A stretch of DNA of 59,574 bases, from NCBI RefSeq assembly GCF_024437745.1, contig NZ_JANFNY010000028.1, positions 1-59,574 on the forward strand, given 5' to 3'. A program made the translations under genes and the position numbers. Below, piece by piece: positions 50,764 through 58,637 of this stretch. Source of the stretch: Roseomonas sp. GC11. GTDB lineage: Bacteria > Pseudomonadota > Alphaproteobacteria > Acetobacterales > Acetobacteraceae. The notes beneath the pieces are model-generated. The model was not told the origin of the DNA. It was given only the letters and a program-made list of their open reading frames with translations, and did not search any database. Positions within the stretch are counted from its first letter, which is position 1, and every line of letters begins with the position of its first letter.

Positions 50764-52353
50764 ATGACCCTCACCCGCCGCGCCCTGCTGGGTTCCTGCG
50801 CCGCCCTGCCGCTGGCCGCCGCCGCGGCGCGGGCGCAGGTCGTCACCCTCGACATGCCGCCGCTCGCCCTGCCGTTGAAGCTGGATGACAGCGTGGCCCC
50901 CGGTTATCGCCGGGATGTGCTGGTCCGCTGGGGGGACCGCGTGACCTTCGACGCCCAGCCCTGGAACCCGCGCCGCCCGACCCCCGAGGCCGCCGCCACC
51001 CAGTTCGGCTGGGATGGGCGGATCTGCGGCATTGCCCTGCCGCCCGCCGGGGCGGATGGCGTGGCGCGCGGCGTGCTGGCCGTGGCCCACCCCACCGTGG
51101 ACCCCGCCATGGCCTTTCCCGGCGGGCAGGACCGCCCGGCGGTGGCGGCCATGATGCAGGGCGCCTCCCTGCTCAATATCGAGCTTCAGGCGGGGCGCTG
51201 GATCATCGTCGATGGCGGCTATCAATCCCGCCGGCTGACGGCGGAAACCCTCTGCCGCATCACCGGCCCCGCCGCCGATCCGCTGGGCGGTTCGGTGCAG
51301 GGGGTGCTCGGCCTCGCTGGCGGCTGCACCACGCCCTGGGGCACGCTGCTGCTCGCCGAGGACGACCCGGCCCCCTGGGTGGCGCGCCTCGCCAGCCTCG
51401 ATGCCCGTTTCACCGAGGGCACCCGCTTCGGCTGGGTGGTGGAGCTGGACCCGCTGGACCCGGCCTCCGTCCCCGCCAAGCGCACCGCCCTGGCCCGCTT
51501 CCCGCGCGGCGATGTGGCGGCGGCGCTCACCCAGGATGGCCGGGCGGTGGTCTATCTCTCGGACCACCGCGCCTTCGGTCATCTCTTCCGCTTCATCTCC
51601 GCCGGCCCGGCCAGCGCGGCGGATGCGCTGGACCAGGGCACCCTCTCCGTGGCGCGGCTGGAAGGGCGGCGCCTGCGCTGGGTGGCCCTGCCGCAGGGGG
51701 CGGGCACGGCGTTCGACCCCATCGCCGCGGCCGCCCAGGCGGGCGCCCTGGCCTTCGACCTGCCTGCCGGGCTGGCGGTGGACCCGCGCGGCGGCCGCCT
51801 CTACCTCGCCTGCAAGGGCAATGCCGCCCGCCGGCCGGACCAGGTGGACGCGCTGAATCCGCGCGCCGGCAGCGGGGGCGGGCATATCGTCGAGATCATC
51901 CCCGCCGGGGGCGACCACGCCGCCGAGACGGCCGAGGCAGGGCTGCTGCTGGTGGGTGGCGCGCCGGGGCCGCGCTTCGCTGCCTCCGTGCGCGCCTGGC
52001 CTGACTGCCCGGCGACGCTGGAACTCGACAGCGCCGGGCGGCTGTGGATCGGCACCGACCATGACGGGCAGGTGGGGGCGGCGCCGGACGGGTTGTTCGG
52101 CTGCGACGCCCAGGGGCCGGGCCGTGGCTTTGCCCTGCCGCTCTATGGCGCCCCGCGCGGCGCCGCGATCGGCGGCGCGGCGATGAGCCCGGACGGGCTG
52201 TCTCTCTTCGCCCTGGTGCGCACCCCGGGGGCGGAGCCGGGCGCCAGCTATGAGCGCCCCGGCACCCGCTGGCCCGCCTTCGACCCCGCCTTGCCGCCGC
52301 GCAGCACGCTCGTCACCTTCACGCGGGAGGCCGGTGGCCGGGTCGGCGGATAA
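50764..52353 (+). CDS. PhoX family (DUF839) phosphatase, short form
   Basis: 529 residues. The Tat leader is at the very start (MTLTRRALLGSCAALPLAAA, cut near ARA-Q), unlike the deep leader of the paralogue at 34436. The PhoX blocks are VAHPTVDPAMAFPGG, LAGGCTTPWGTLLLAEDDPA, RTALARFPRGDVAAALT and the CKGNAARRPDQVDALNPR block. Several acidic positions differ from the long PhoX (for instance AVAHPTVDP where the long form has VNHEYTDP), so metal ligands may be altered. The gene is separated from the molybdoenzyme only by repeat copy C. Confidence 0.88.
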   Translation: MTLTRRALLGSCAALPLAAAAARAQVVTLDMPPLALPLKLDDSVAPGYRRDVLVRWGDRVTFDAQPWNPRRPTPEAAATQFGWDGRICGIALPPAGADGVARGVLAVAHPTVDPAMAFPGGQDRPAVAAMMQGASLLNIELQAGRWIIVDGGYQSRRLTAETLCRITGPAADPLGGSVQGVLGLAGGCTTPWGTLLLAEDDPAPWVARLASLDARFTEGTRFGWVVELDPLDPASVPAKRTALARFPRGDVAAALTQDGRAVVYLSDHRAFGHLFRFISAGPASAADALDQGTLSVARLEGRRLRWVALPQGAGTAFDPIAAAAQAGALAFDLPAGLAVDPRGGRLYLACKGNAARRPDQVDALNPRAGSGGGHIVEIIPAGGDHAAETAEAGLLLVGGAPGPRFAASVRAWPDCPATLELDSAGRLWIGTDHDGQVGAAPDGLFGCDAQGPGRGFALPLYGAPRGAAIGGAAMSPDGLSLFALVRTPGAEPGASYERPGTRWPAFDPALPPRSTLVTFTREAGGRVGG

Positions 52354-52366
52354 TTTTTTCAGTTTG

Positions 52367-52438
52367 GCGTCCCGCTTCATGCCGGAGGCGGGACGCTGCC
52401 TGAAAAAAGTTTTTTGGTTCTTTTTTTCAAAAAAGAAC
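52367..52438. repeat. AT-rich repeat element, modules 2 and 1 in reverse order
   Basis: GCGTCCCGC/GCGGGACGC (52367-52375, 52388-52396) followed by CTGAAAAAAGTTTTTTG and GTTC(T)7C(A)6GAAC (52417-52438). The reverse complement has the same order as 13909-13979. It lies between the convergent PhoX and NhaA genes. Confidence 0.88.
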
Positions 52439-52443
52439 GTGCT

Positions 52444-53652
52444 TCACGCTCCTTTCGTCCCCGGTGCCTTGCCTTCGCGCCGGGCCACCCGCAGCACGGC
52501 ATAGCCCGCCAGCCCGGCCACCAGCGACCCGGCCAGGATGCCGAGCTTCACCCGTTCCTGCATCTCCGCCGCCTCGGCGAAGGCGAGCAGGCCGATGAAC
52601 AGGCTCATGGTGAAGCCGATGCCGCAGAGCAGGGCGACGCCGAAAAGCTGCCCCCAGCTGGCCCCGGCCGGCAGTTGCGCGGCGCCGAGGCGGATCATCA
52701 GCGCGGCGCTGCCGAAGACGCCCGCCAGCTTGCCCAGCACCAGCCCGGCGGCGACGCCCAGCGTCAGCGGTTCCAGCAGCGCGCCAGGGCCCAGCCCGGC
52801 GAAGGACACCCCGGCATTGGCGAAGCCGAAGACGGGCACGATGACGAAGGAGACCGGGCGGTGCAGCGCATGCTCCAGCCGGTGCAGGGGGGATTCCTCG
52901 GGCGAGGCCTCGGGCGCGCCGGGCGTCAGGCGGATGGGGATGGCCAGCGCCAGCAGCACCCCCGCCAGCGTGGCATGCACGCCCGATTGCAGCACCAGCA
53001 CCCACAGCCCGAACCCCAGCACCAGATAGGGGGTGAGCGACTGCACCCCGCGCCGGTTCAGCGTGAAGAGCAGCGCCAGCACCGCCGCCGCCCCGCCCAG
53101 CGCCGGCAGGGACAGGCCGCTGGTGTAGAACAGCGCGATGATGACCACCGCCCCGAGGTCGTCGAGGATCGCCAGCGCCGCCAGGAAGACCTTCAGCGAC
53201 ACCGGCACGCGCGGCCCGAGCAGCGACAGCACGCCGAGCGCGAAGGCGATGTCCGTGGCGGCTGGGATGGCCCAGCCGCGCAGCGCCGCCGCATCCCCGG
53301 CATTGAAGGCGATGTAGATCAGCGCCGGCGCCGCCATGCCGCCCGCCGCCGCCGCCCCGGGCAGCAGCCGCCGGCCCCAGGTGGAAAGCTGGCCATCCAG
53401 CATCTCCCGCTTGATCTCCAGCCCGACCATCAGGAAGAAGACGGCCATCAGCGCGTCATTGATCCAGTGCTGCAGGCTGAGCGGCCCGAGATAGGCGTGC
53501 AGCGCCCCGAAATAGGCGGGTGCCAGGGGGGAATTGGCGGTGAGGATGGCCAGCGCCGCTACCCCCATCAGCAGCAGCCCGCTGGCGGCCTCGTTGTCGA
53601 TGAAGCGCCGCATCGCCGATGCGATGCGCCCGCGGCGAAGTGTCTGCGACAT
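52444..53652 (-). CDS. nhaA: Na+/H+ antiporter NhaA
   Basis: 402 residues from MSQTLRRGR (53652) with AGGAGG upstream. NhaA hallmarks: [13 protein letters not shown] near residue 76, [17 protein letters not shown] near 126 and the essential double Asp in [17 protein letters not shown] near 157. Twelve membrane segments are expected. It extrudes Na+ or Li+ in exchange for protons at alkaline pH. An unusually structured leader precedes it. Confidence 0.95.
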   Translation of the reverse strand: MSQTLRRGRIASAMRRFIDNEAASGLLLMGVAALAILTANSPLAPAYFGALHAYLGPLSLQHWINDALMAVFFLMVGLEIKREMLDGQLSTWGRRLLPGAAAAGGMAAPALIYIAFNAGDAAALRGWAIPAATDIAFALGVLSLLGPRVPVSLKVFLAALAILDDLGAVVIIALFYTSGLSLPALGGAAAVLALLFTLNRRGVQSLTPYLVLGFGLWVLVLQSGVHATLAGVLLALAIPIRLTPGAPEASPEESPLHRLEHALHRPVSFVIVPVFGFANAGVSFAGLGPGALLEPLTLGVAAGLVLGKLAGVFGSAALMIRLGAAQLPAGASWGQLFGVALLCGIGFTMSLFIGLLAFAEAAEMQERVKLGILAGSLVAGLAGYAVLRVARREGKAPGTKGA

Positions 53653-53686
53653 GCCGGGACCTCCTGGCTGGGCCATGTGCGGCCAT

Positions 53687-53786
53687 CATGAAATTTTTTT
53701 CATGTCCTTTGCCGGCTGCGCCGCACCGGGGCAACCCGGAATCGGCCATCCAGGGCCGGAAAACGGCCGTGGCCGGCGGGTTGCCC
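53687..53786 (-). ncRNA. Structured 5' leader of nhaA, candidate cation-responsive element
   Basis: On the minus strand, upstream of nhaA, a long stacked hairpin forms: outer arms of 10 bp (53777-53786 with 53729-53738, GGGCAACCCG/CGGGTTGCCC), a middle stem of 6 bp (53770-53775 with 53743-53748) and an apical stem of 5 bp (53764-53768 with 53754-53758). After it, a 7-bp AT hairpin CATGAAA/TTTCATG (53698-53704 with 53687-53693) lies close to the ribosome binding site. Some nhaA genes carry lithium-responsive riboswitches (nhaA-I, nhaA-II). I cannot confirm membership without a covariance model. Confidence 0.4.
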
Positions 53787-53848
53787 ATATGGCCGCGCGG
53801 CCAGCCCCGGCGCATGATGCGCGCCCCTTGGCTGCGACAGGAGGCGGC

Positions 53849-54928
53849 GTGACGGCGACAGAGGCAAGCGGTGTGGAAACCGGTGTGGAAGTGGGGGCGG
53901 TGCTCGATACCCCGGCCCCGGCGGTCAGCCTGGAGGAGGCCGCGCGGCTGGCGCGGGAGGCCTTCGGCATCACCGGCGAGGTCCACCCCCTGACCGGCGA
54001 GCGCGACCGCAATTTCCACCTGCGCGGCGCCGATGGGCGGGACTACGCGCTGCGGGTGATCAACCCGGCCGAGGAACCCGGTGTCTCCGATTTCCAGAGC
54101 CGCGCCCTGCTGCATCTGGGCGAGGCGGGGCCGGACCTGCCGGTGCCGCGCCTGCACCGCCCGCTTTCCGGCGCGGCGCCCGAGGCGCTGTGGCAGCCCG
54201 AGGGTGGCGGCACGCCCTGCCGCGTGCGGCTGCTCGACTACCTGCCCGGCAAGCCGCTGCACCTCGCCGCGCCGAGCGGCGCGCAGCGCGCCATGCTCGG
54301 CGGCTGCCTGGCGCGGCTGGACCGGGCGCTTTCGGGCTTCCGGCATCCGTCGGAAGGGCATGTGCTGATGTGGGACATCCAGCGCGCCCTGCGGCTGCGC
54401 CCGCTGCTGGCGCATCTGCCCGAGGCGGCGGACCGCGCCCTGGCCACCGCCATGCTGGAGCGCTTCGAACGGCACGCCCTGCCACTGCTGCCCGGGCTGC
54501 GCCCGCAGGTGATCCATAACGACTTCAACCCGCACAACATCCTGACCGACCCGGCGGATGACCGGCGGATCAGCGGTATCATCGACTTTGGTGACATGGT
54601 GCGGGCGCCGATGGTGCAGGACCTCGCCACCGCCGCCGCCTACCAGATCCTGCCCGAGGGGCACCCGCTGGAAGGCCCGGCGGAGCTGGCCGCCGCCTTC
54701 CATGCCGTCTGCCCGCTTTGGCCGGAGGAGGTGGAGATCCTGGCCGACCTCATCGCCACGCGGCTGGCGGTGGCGGTGACGATCAGCGGCTGGCGCGCGG
54801 CGCGGCAGCCGGAGAACGCCCCCTATATCCTGCGCAACTATCCCCGCAGCCTCGCCGGGCTGCGCCGCCTGGGCGCCCTGCCGCGCGCCGAGGCCCAGGC
54901 TTACCTGCGGAAGGCCCTCCACGCATGA
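53849..54928 (+). CDS. APH-family small-molecule kinase (hydroxylysine-kinase-like)
   Basis: 359 residues from a GTG (53849) with AGGAGG 5 bp upstream. The fold is aminoglycoside-phosphotransferase-like. A nucleotide-loop region GERDRNFHLRGADGRDYALRV near residue 50, with the lysine-equivalent region YALRVINP, precedes catalytic VIHNDFNPHNIL near 222 (Brenner-type HxDxxxxN) and metal-binding IIDFGDM near 247. Its stop overlaps the aminotransferase start by 4 bp. The same pair is found fused or linked in bacteria that degrade hydroxylysine or ethanolamine phosphate. Confidence 0.82.
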   Translation: MTATEASGVETGVEVGAVLDTPAPAVSLEEAARLAREAFGITGEVHPLTGERDRNFHLRGADGRDYALRVINPAEEPGVSDFQSRALLHLGEAGPDLPVPRLHRPLSGAAPEALWQPEGGGTPCRVRLLDYLPGKPLHLAAPSGAQRAMLGGCLARLDRALSGFRHPSEGHVLMWDIQRALRLRPLLAHLPEAADRALATAMLERFERHALPLLPGLRPQVIHNDFNPHNILTDPADDRRISGIIDFGDMVRAPMVQDLATAAAYQILPEGHPLEGPAELAAAFHAVCPLWPEEVEILADLIATRLAVAVTISGWRAARQPENAPYILRNYPRSLAGLRRLGALPRAEAQAYLRKALHA

Positions 54929-56247
54929 GCATGATCAATGCCTTCGACCCGAAGGCCACCAATGGCGTCGGCAGCCGCGAGCAGGCGATGATCGCCCGGC
55001 GGCAGAAGCTGCTCGGCCCCGCCTACCGGCTGTTCTACGCCAACCCCGTGCATCTGGTGCGCGGCGAGGGGGTGTGGCTCTACGACCCCGATGGCAACGC
55101 CTATCTCGATGTCTACAACAACGTCGCCAGCGTCGGGCATTGCCACCCGCATGTGGTGGCCGCCCTCGCCCGGCAGGCGGCGGTGCTGAACACCCATACG
55201 CGCTACCTCAACCCCATCATCCTCGACTACGCCGAGGCGCTGCTGGGCCATTTCCCGCCTGAGCTCTGCCACGTCATGTTCACCTGCACGGGCAGCGAGG
55301 CCAATGACCTCGCCTACCGCGTGGCGCGCAGCTACACGGGGGGGGAGGGCTTCATCGTCACCCGCCTCGCCTATCACGGGGTGACGGTGGCGATCTCGGA
55401 GATGTCGCCCTCGCTCGGCCAGCACATCACGCTGGGGAAGAATGTCCGCACCGTGCCGGCGCCTGATCTCTACCGCGGCGGGCCGGGGGTGGCGGAGCGC
55501 TTCGCCGCCGATGTGCGCGCCGCCATCGCCGATCTCCGGGCCGCCGGCATCACCCCCGCCGCGCTGCTGGTCGATACCATCTTCTCCAGTGACGGCGTCT
55601 TCGCCGACCCCGCCGGCTTCCTGGCGCCGGCGGTGGCGGCCATCCGCGAGGCGGGCGGGCTGTTCATCGCCGACGAGGTGCAGCCCGGCTTCGGCCGCAC
55701 GGGCGAGGCGATGTGGGGCTTCCAGCGCCACGGGCTGGTGCCGGACATCGTCACCATGGGCAAGCCCATGGGCAATGGCCACCCGATCGCCGCCATGGTC
55801 TCCCAGCCGCAGATCCTCCAGCGCTTCGGCGAGGCCACGCGCTACTTCAACACCTTCGGCGGCAACCCCGTCTCCTGCGCCGTCGGGCAGGCGGTGCTGG
55901 AGGTGATCGAGGGCGAGAGGCTCATGGACAATGCCCGCGCCACCGGCGCATTCCTGCGCGACGGGCTGCGGCAGCTGGCGGGGCGCCATGCGTTGATCGG
56001 CGATGTGCGGGGCGCGGGCCTCTTCGTCGGCGTGGAGATGGTGACGGACCGCGCCACCAGGGCCCCCGCCACCGCCGAGACCGCCCGCCTGGTGAACGGG
56101 CTGCGCGAGCGCCGCGTGCTCATCAGCGCCGCCGGGCCGGATGCCAATGTGCTGAAGATCCGCCCGCCGCTGGTCTTCCGCCAGGAGCATGCCGAGCGCT
56201 TCCTGGAGGCCATGGACGCCGTGCTGACGGAGATGCGCGCGGGCTGA
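54925..56247 (+). CDS. Class III PLP enzyme, phospho-lyase/aminotransferase type
   Basis: 440 residues. Class III motifs: VWLYDPDGNAYLDVYNNVASVGH near residue 50 (core GNAYLDVYNN), GSEANDLAYRVAR near 123, FIADEVQPGFGRTG near 244 and the PLP lysine in VTMGKPMGNGHP near 277. The match to GSEANDLA and DEVQPGFGRTG is typical of ethanolamine-phosphate and 5-phosphohydroxylysine phospho-lyases, which eliminate phosphate and ammonia rather than transaminate. Translational overlap with the kinase supports a two-step phosphorylation-elimination route. Substrate inferred, not shown. Confidence 0.88.
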   Translation: MSMINAFDPKATNGVGSREQAMIARRQKLLGPAYRLFYANPVHLVRGEGVWLYDPDGNAYLDVYNNVASVGHCHPHVVAALARQAAVLNTHTRYLNPIILDYAEALLGHFPPELCHVMFTCTGSEANDLAYRVARSYTGGEGFIVTRLAYHGVTVAISEMSPSLGQHITLGKNVRTVPAPDLYRGGPGVAERFAADVRAAIADLRAAGITPAALLVDTIFSSDGVFADPAGFLAPAVAAIREAGGLFIADEVQPGFGRTGEAMWGFQRHGLVPDIVTMGKPMGNGHPIAAMVSQPQILQRFGEATRYFNTFGGNPVSCAVGQAVLEVIEGERLMDNARATGAFLRDGLRQLAGRHALIGDVRGAGLFVGVEMVTDRATRAPATAETARLVNGLRERRVLISAAGPDANVLKIRPPLVFRQEHAERFLEAMDAVLTEMRAG

Positions 56248-56364
56248 GGGCGGGGCGGCCGCTGCGGCCGCCTCACCAAAAATTTTCCTGTTCTGTTCTC
56301 GTCTGTGGCAGGCTCGGCGTGGCGGCGGCTTGTGGCCATGTTCTGTTTATGTTCTCATTTGGCC

Positions 56365-56646
56365 ATGCCGAGCCCGTCCTTCCCCCCCTGCGCCCCGCCC
56401 GCCTGGATTGTGCCGCGCTCCCCCGCGGCCTCCCCCTCCTGGGTGGTGGCGGGGCCTGAAGGATGGGCAGGCGGCAGGGCGCGGGCAGGGCAGAGATGGG
56501 TCCTGCCCGCGCTTCCCTGGCTCTCCTGGCCGGATCTTCCCCTCTCCCGCCTCTCCCGGCTGGCGCGGGAGGTGATGCTGGGCGCGGTGCTGGGGATGGG
56601 GGCCGGCTGGGCCGTGGCGCTGCTGGCGGTGCGGCTGGGGTTTTAG
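56365..56646 (+). CDS. Hypothetical small protein with C-terminal membrane helix
   Basis: 93 residues from ATG 56365. The first 60 residues are Pro/Ser/Trp-rich low-complexity, and the end is one hydrophobic helix (EVMLGAVLGMGAGWAVALL). Third-position GC is high only in the last third, so the start and even the gene are uncertain. No family recognised. No clear ribosome binding site. Confidence 0.35.
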   Translation: MPSPSFPPCAPPAWIVPRSPAASPSWVVAGPEGWAGGRARAGQRWVLPALPWLSWPDLPLSRLSRLAREVMLGAVLGMGAGWAVALLAVRLGF

Positions 56647-56664
56647 CCTGCGGCTGGCTCTGCT

Positions 56665-57045
56665 TCAGGGTGCCGCGTCACGCCAACGCTTGATGAAGGC
56701 GCGGCCGATCCGCAATTCCTTTGCGATGGCCGACACTGATTGCCCAGCAGCCAGCATCTGCAGGGCGCGTGCCTGCTTGTCTTCGGAGGAGGCAGGTGTG
56801 CGGACCGGCTGTTCTGTCTGGTTCCAGTGGTCTGCTAGAGCATAAACGATGTGCGTCGGCACTGCCTGACCGTTCAGCACGGCATTTCGTACCACGAAAT
56901 AACCGCCTTCACGCGTTAGCTCCGCGGCTTCGAGCGCTTCGCCGGCTTTTGCGGCAAGCTTGTCTGTCTCGGCCAGATCCCTGGAATGAGTGCTGCGGTT
57001 GGACTTGAGGTAAGTATTGGACACAGCAGTCAGGAGATATTGCAT
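56665..57045 (-). CDS. Small protein with C-terminal helix-turn-helix
   Basis: 126 residues. The last 45 form a resolvase/Hin-type HTH: ARALQMLAAGQSVSAIAKELRIGRAFIKRW quoted by its core AGQSVSAIAKELRIGRAFI. The N-terminal 80 residues match no family I know; they read like a small wedge domain (YLLTAVSNTYLKSNRSTHSRDL). Base composition is clearly less GC-rich than all neighbours, and Asn, Thr and Ser are more frequent, pointing to recent acquisition. No recombinase catalytic domain or mobile-element ends were found beside it. Confidence 0.65.
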   Translation of the reverse strand: MQYLLTAVSNTYLKSNRSTHSRDLAETDKLAAKAGEALEAAELTREGGYFVVRNAVLNGQAVPTHIVYALADHWNQTEQPVRTPASSEDKQARALQMLAAGQSVSAIAKELRIGRAFIKRWRDAAP

Positions 57046-57171
57046 TTACTATCCTATTAAGAAGATCGATGAGCAAGATTCTAGCATTGCCGGTCGTCCC
57101 TGGCACCCGAGTCTTACCCGTCGAGTGGAGCGTGGGTTTGGGCCTGCAGACGCTCGGTCTGCATCCTGGCC

Positions 57172-57873
57172 TCATATCAACAGATAGCGCCGGCTCTCTT
57201 CATCGGCCAGCAGGGCCGCCATGGGCGCTTCGTGGCGAAGGGCGCCGCTCTCCAGCAGGTAGGCGCGGTCCGCCAGTTCAGCGGCGAAACCCGGATTCTG
57301 CTCGGAGAGCAGGATGGACAGGCCCTCCGCCTTCAGCCCGGCGATGGCCTCCGCCATGCGGTCGAGGATGACGGGGGCCAGCCCCTCGGAAGGCTCGTCC
57401 AGCAGCAGCAGGCGCGGGTTGCCCATCAGGGTGCGGGCGATGGTGAGCATCTGCTGCTCGCCGCCGCTCATGCGTCCGCCGGGGCGGTGGCGGAGCGCGG
57501 CGAGGCTGGGGAAGAGGGCAAAGAGCCGCTCCACCGTCCAGGGCCGCAGGCCGGGCGGGGCGGGGCGGCGGCCCACCTCCAGATTCTCCAGCACGGTGAG
57601 GCCGGGGAAGATGCGCCGCTCCTCCGGCACATAGCCCAGGCCCGCGCGGGCGATGCGGTGCGGCGCCTGCCCGGTCACCTCGCGCCCGAGGAAGCGCACC
57701 GTGCCGGCGCTGGGCGGCACCAGGCCCATGATGGCCTTCATCGTCGTGCTCTTGCCGGCGCCGTTGCGGCCGAGCAGGCACACCACCTCGCCCGCGCCGA
57801 CGCGCAGGCTCACGCCATGCAGGATATGGGCGCGCCCGTAATGGGCGTGCAGGCCCGCCACCTCCAGCATCAT
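57172..57873 (-). CDS. livF: Branched-chain amino acid-type ABC transporter ATPase LivF
   Basis: 233 residues. Start ATG 57873 overlaps the livG stop by 4 bp (a second ATG follows at 57870). Walker A GRNGAGKSTTMK near residue 38, LivF-type PEERRIFPGLTVLENL near 89, signature MSGGEQQMLTIARTLM near 135 and Walker B LLLLDEPSEGLAPV near 158. It pairs with LivG to drive uptake of branched-chain amino acids or other HAAT substrates. The livK binding protein and livH are not in the window. Confidence 0.93.
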   Translation of the reverse strand: MMLEVAGLHAHYGRAHILHGVSLRVGAGEVVCLLGRNGAGKSTTMKAIMGLVPPSAGTVRFLGREVTGQAPHRIARAGLGYVPEERRIFPGLTVLENLEVGRRPAPPGLRPWTVERLFALFPSLAALRHRPGGRMSGGEQQMLTIARTLMGNPRLLLLDEPSEGLAPVILDRMAEAIAGLKAEGLSILLSEQNPGFAAELADRAYLLESGALRHEAPMAALLADEESRRYLLI

Positions 57874-58637
57874 CCCGCCTTTCCCAGATAGACCTGCCGC
57901 ACGCGCGGATCGGCGCGCACCGCGGCGGGCGTGCCATCGGCGATCAGCCGGCCGCGCTCCAGCACCAGCACGCGGTCGGCATGGCCGAAGACCACATCCA
58001 TGTCGTGCTCGGTGAAGAGCACGGCGATGCCGGCGGCGCGCGCCAGGGCGGCGGTCTCGGCCATCAGGGCGATGCGGGCATCCGGGGCCATGCCGGCGGT
58101 GGGCTCGTCCATCAGCAGCAGCCGGGGCTGGTTGGAGAGGGCCATGGCCAGTTCCAGCCGCTTCAGGTCGCCATAGGCCAGCACGCCGCAGGGCCGCCCC
58201 GCCTGGGCCAGCAGGCCGACGCGCGCCAGCAGCGCCTCCGCCTCCGCCGTCATCTGCGCCGCCGCCGGGCGCCACAGGCCGAAGAGGCGGCGGTGGTGCG
58301 AGAGCAGGGCCAGCCGCACATTGTCGCGCAGGGTGAGGGAGCCGAAGGTGGCGGTGACCTGGAAGCAGCGCCCGACCCCGAGCCGCCAGACGGCGCGCGG
58401 CGGCAGGCCGGTGATGTCCCGCCCCGCCAGCCGCACCCGGCCGGCATCCGGGCGGATCTGCCCGTTCAGCATGTTGAAGCAGGTGGATTTGCCGGCGCCA
58501 TTGGGGCCGATCAGCGCCAGCATCTCGCCCGGCCGCACGGCGAAGGAGACATCCTCCACCGCCGCCACGCCGCCCCAGTGCTTGCGCAGGTTGCGGGCTT
58601 CGAGCAGGGGCGCTTCTTCCGGGAGGGGCGCCGTCAT
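57870..58637 (-). CDS. livG: Branched-chain amino acid-type ABC transporter ATPase LivG
   Basis: 255 residues. Walker A GPNGAGKSTCFNML near residue 43, LivG-type CFQVTATFGSLTLRDNV near 92, a long insert HHRRLFGLWRPAAAQM, Walker B LLLMDEPTAGMAPDARI near 163 and H-switch TEHDMDVVF near 200. The signature reads LAYGDLKRLELAMAL, a degenerate LSGGQ as is common in LivG. Translation is coupled to livM upstream (ATGA) and livF downstream. Confidence 0.93.
   Translation of the reverse strand: MTAPLPEEAPLLEARNLRKHWGGVAAVEDVSFAVRPGEMLALIGPNGAGKSTCFNMLNGQIRPDAGRVRLAGRDITGLPPRAVWRLGVGRCFQVTATFGSLTLRDNVRLALLSHHRRLFGLWRPAAAQMTAEAEALLARVGLLAQAGRPCGVLAYGDLKRLELAMALSNQPRLLLMDEPTAGMAPDARIALMAETAALARAAGIAVLFTEHDMDVVFGHADRVLVLERGRLIADGTPAAVRADPRVRQVYLGKAG

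Noticed and set aside
56665-57171. Complete insertion sequence around the HTH gene
   Set aside because: No terminal inverted repeats, target duplication or transposase catalytic motif could be found on either side.
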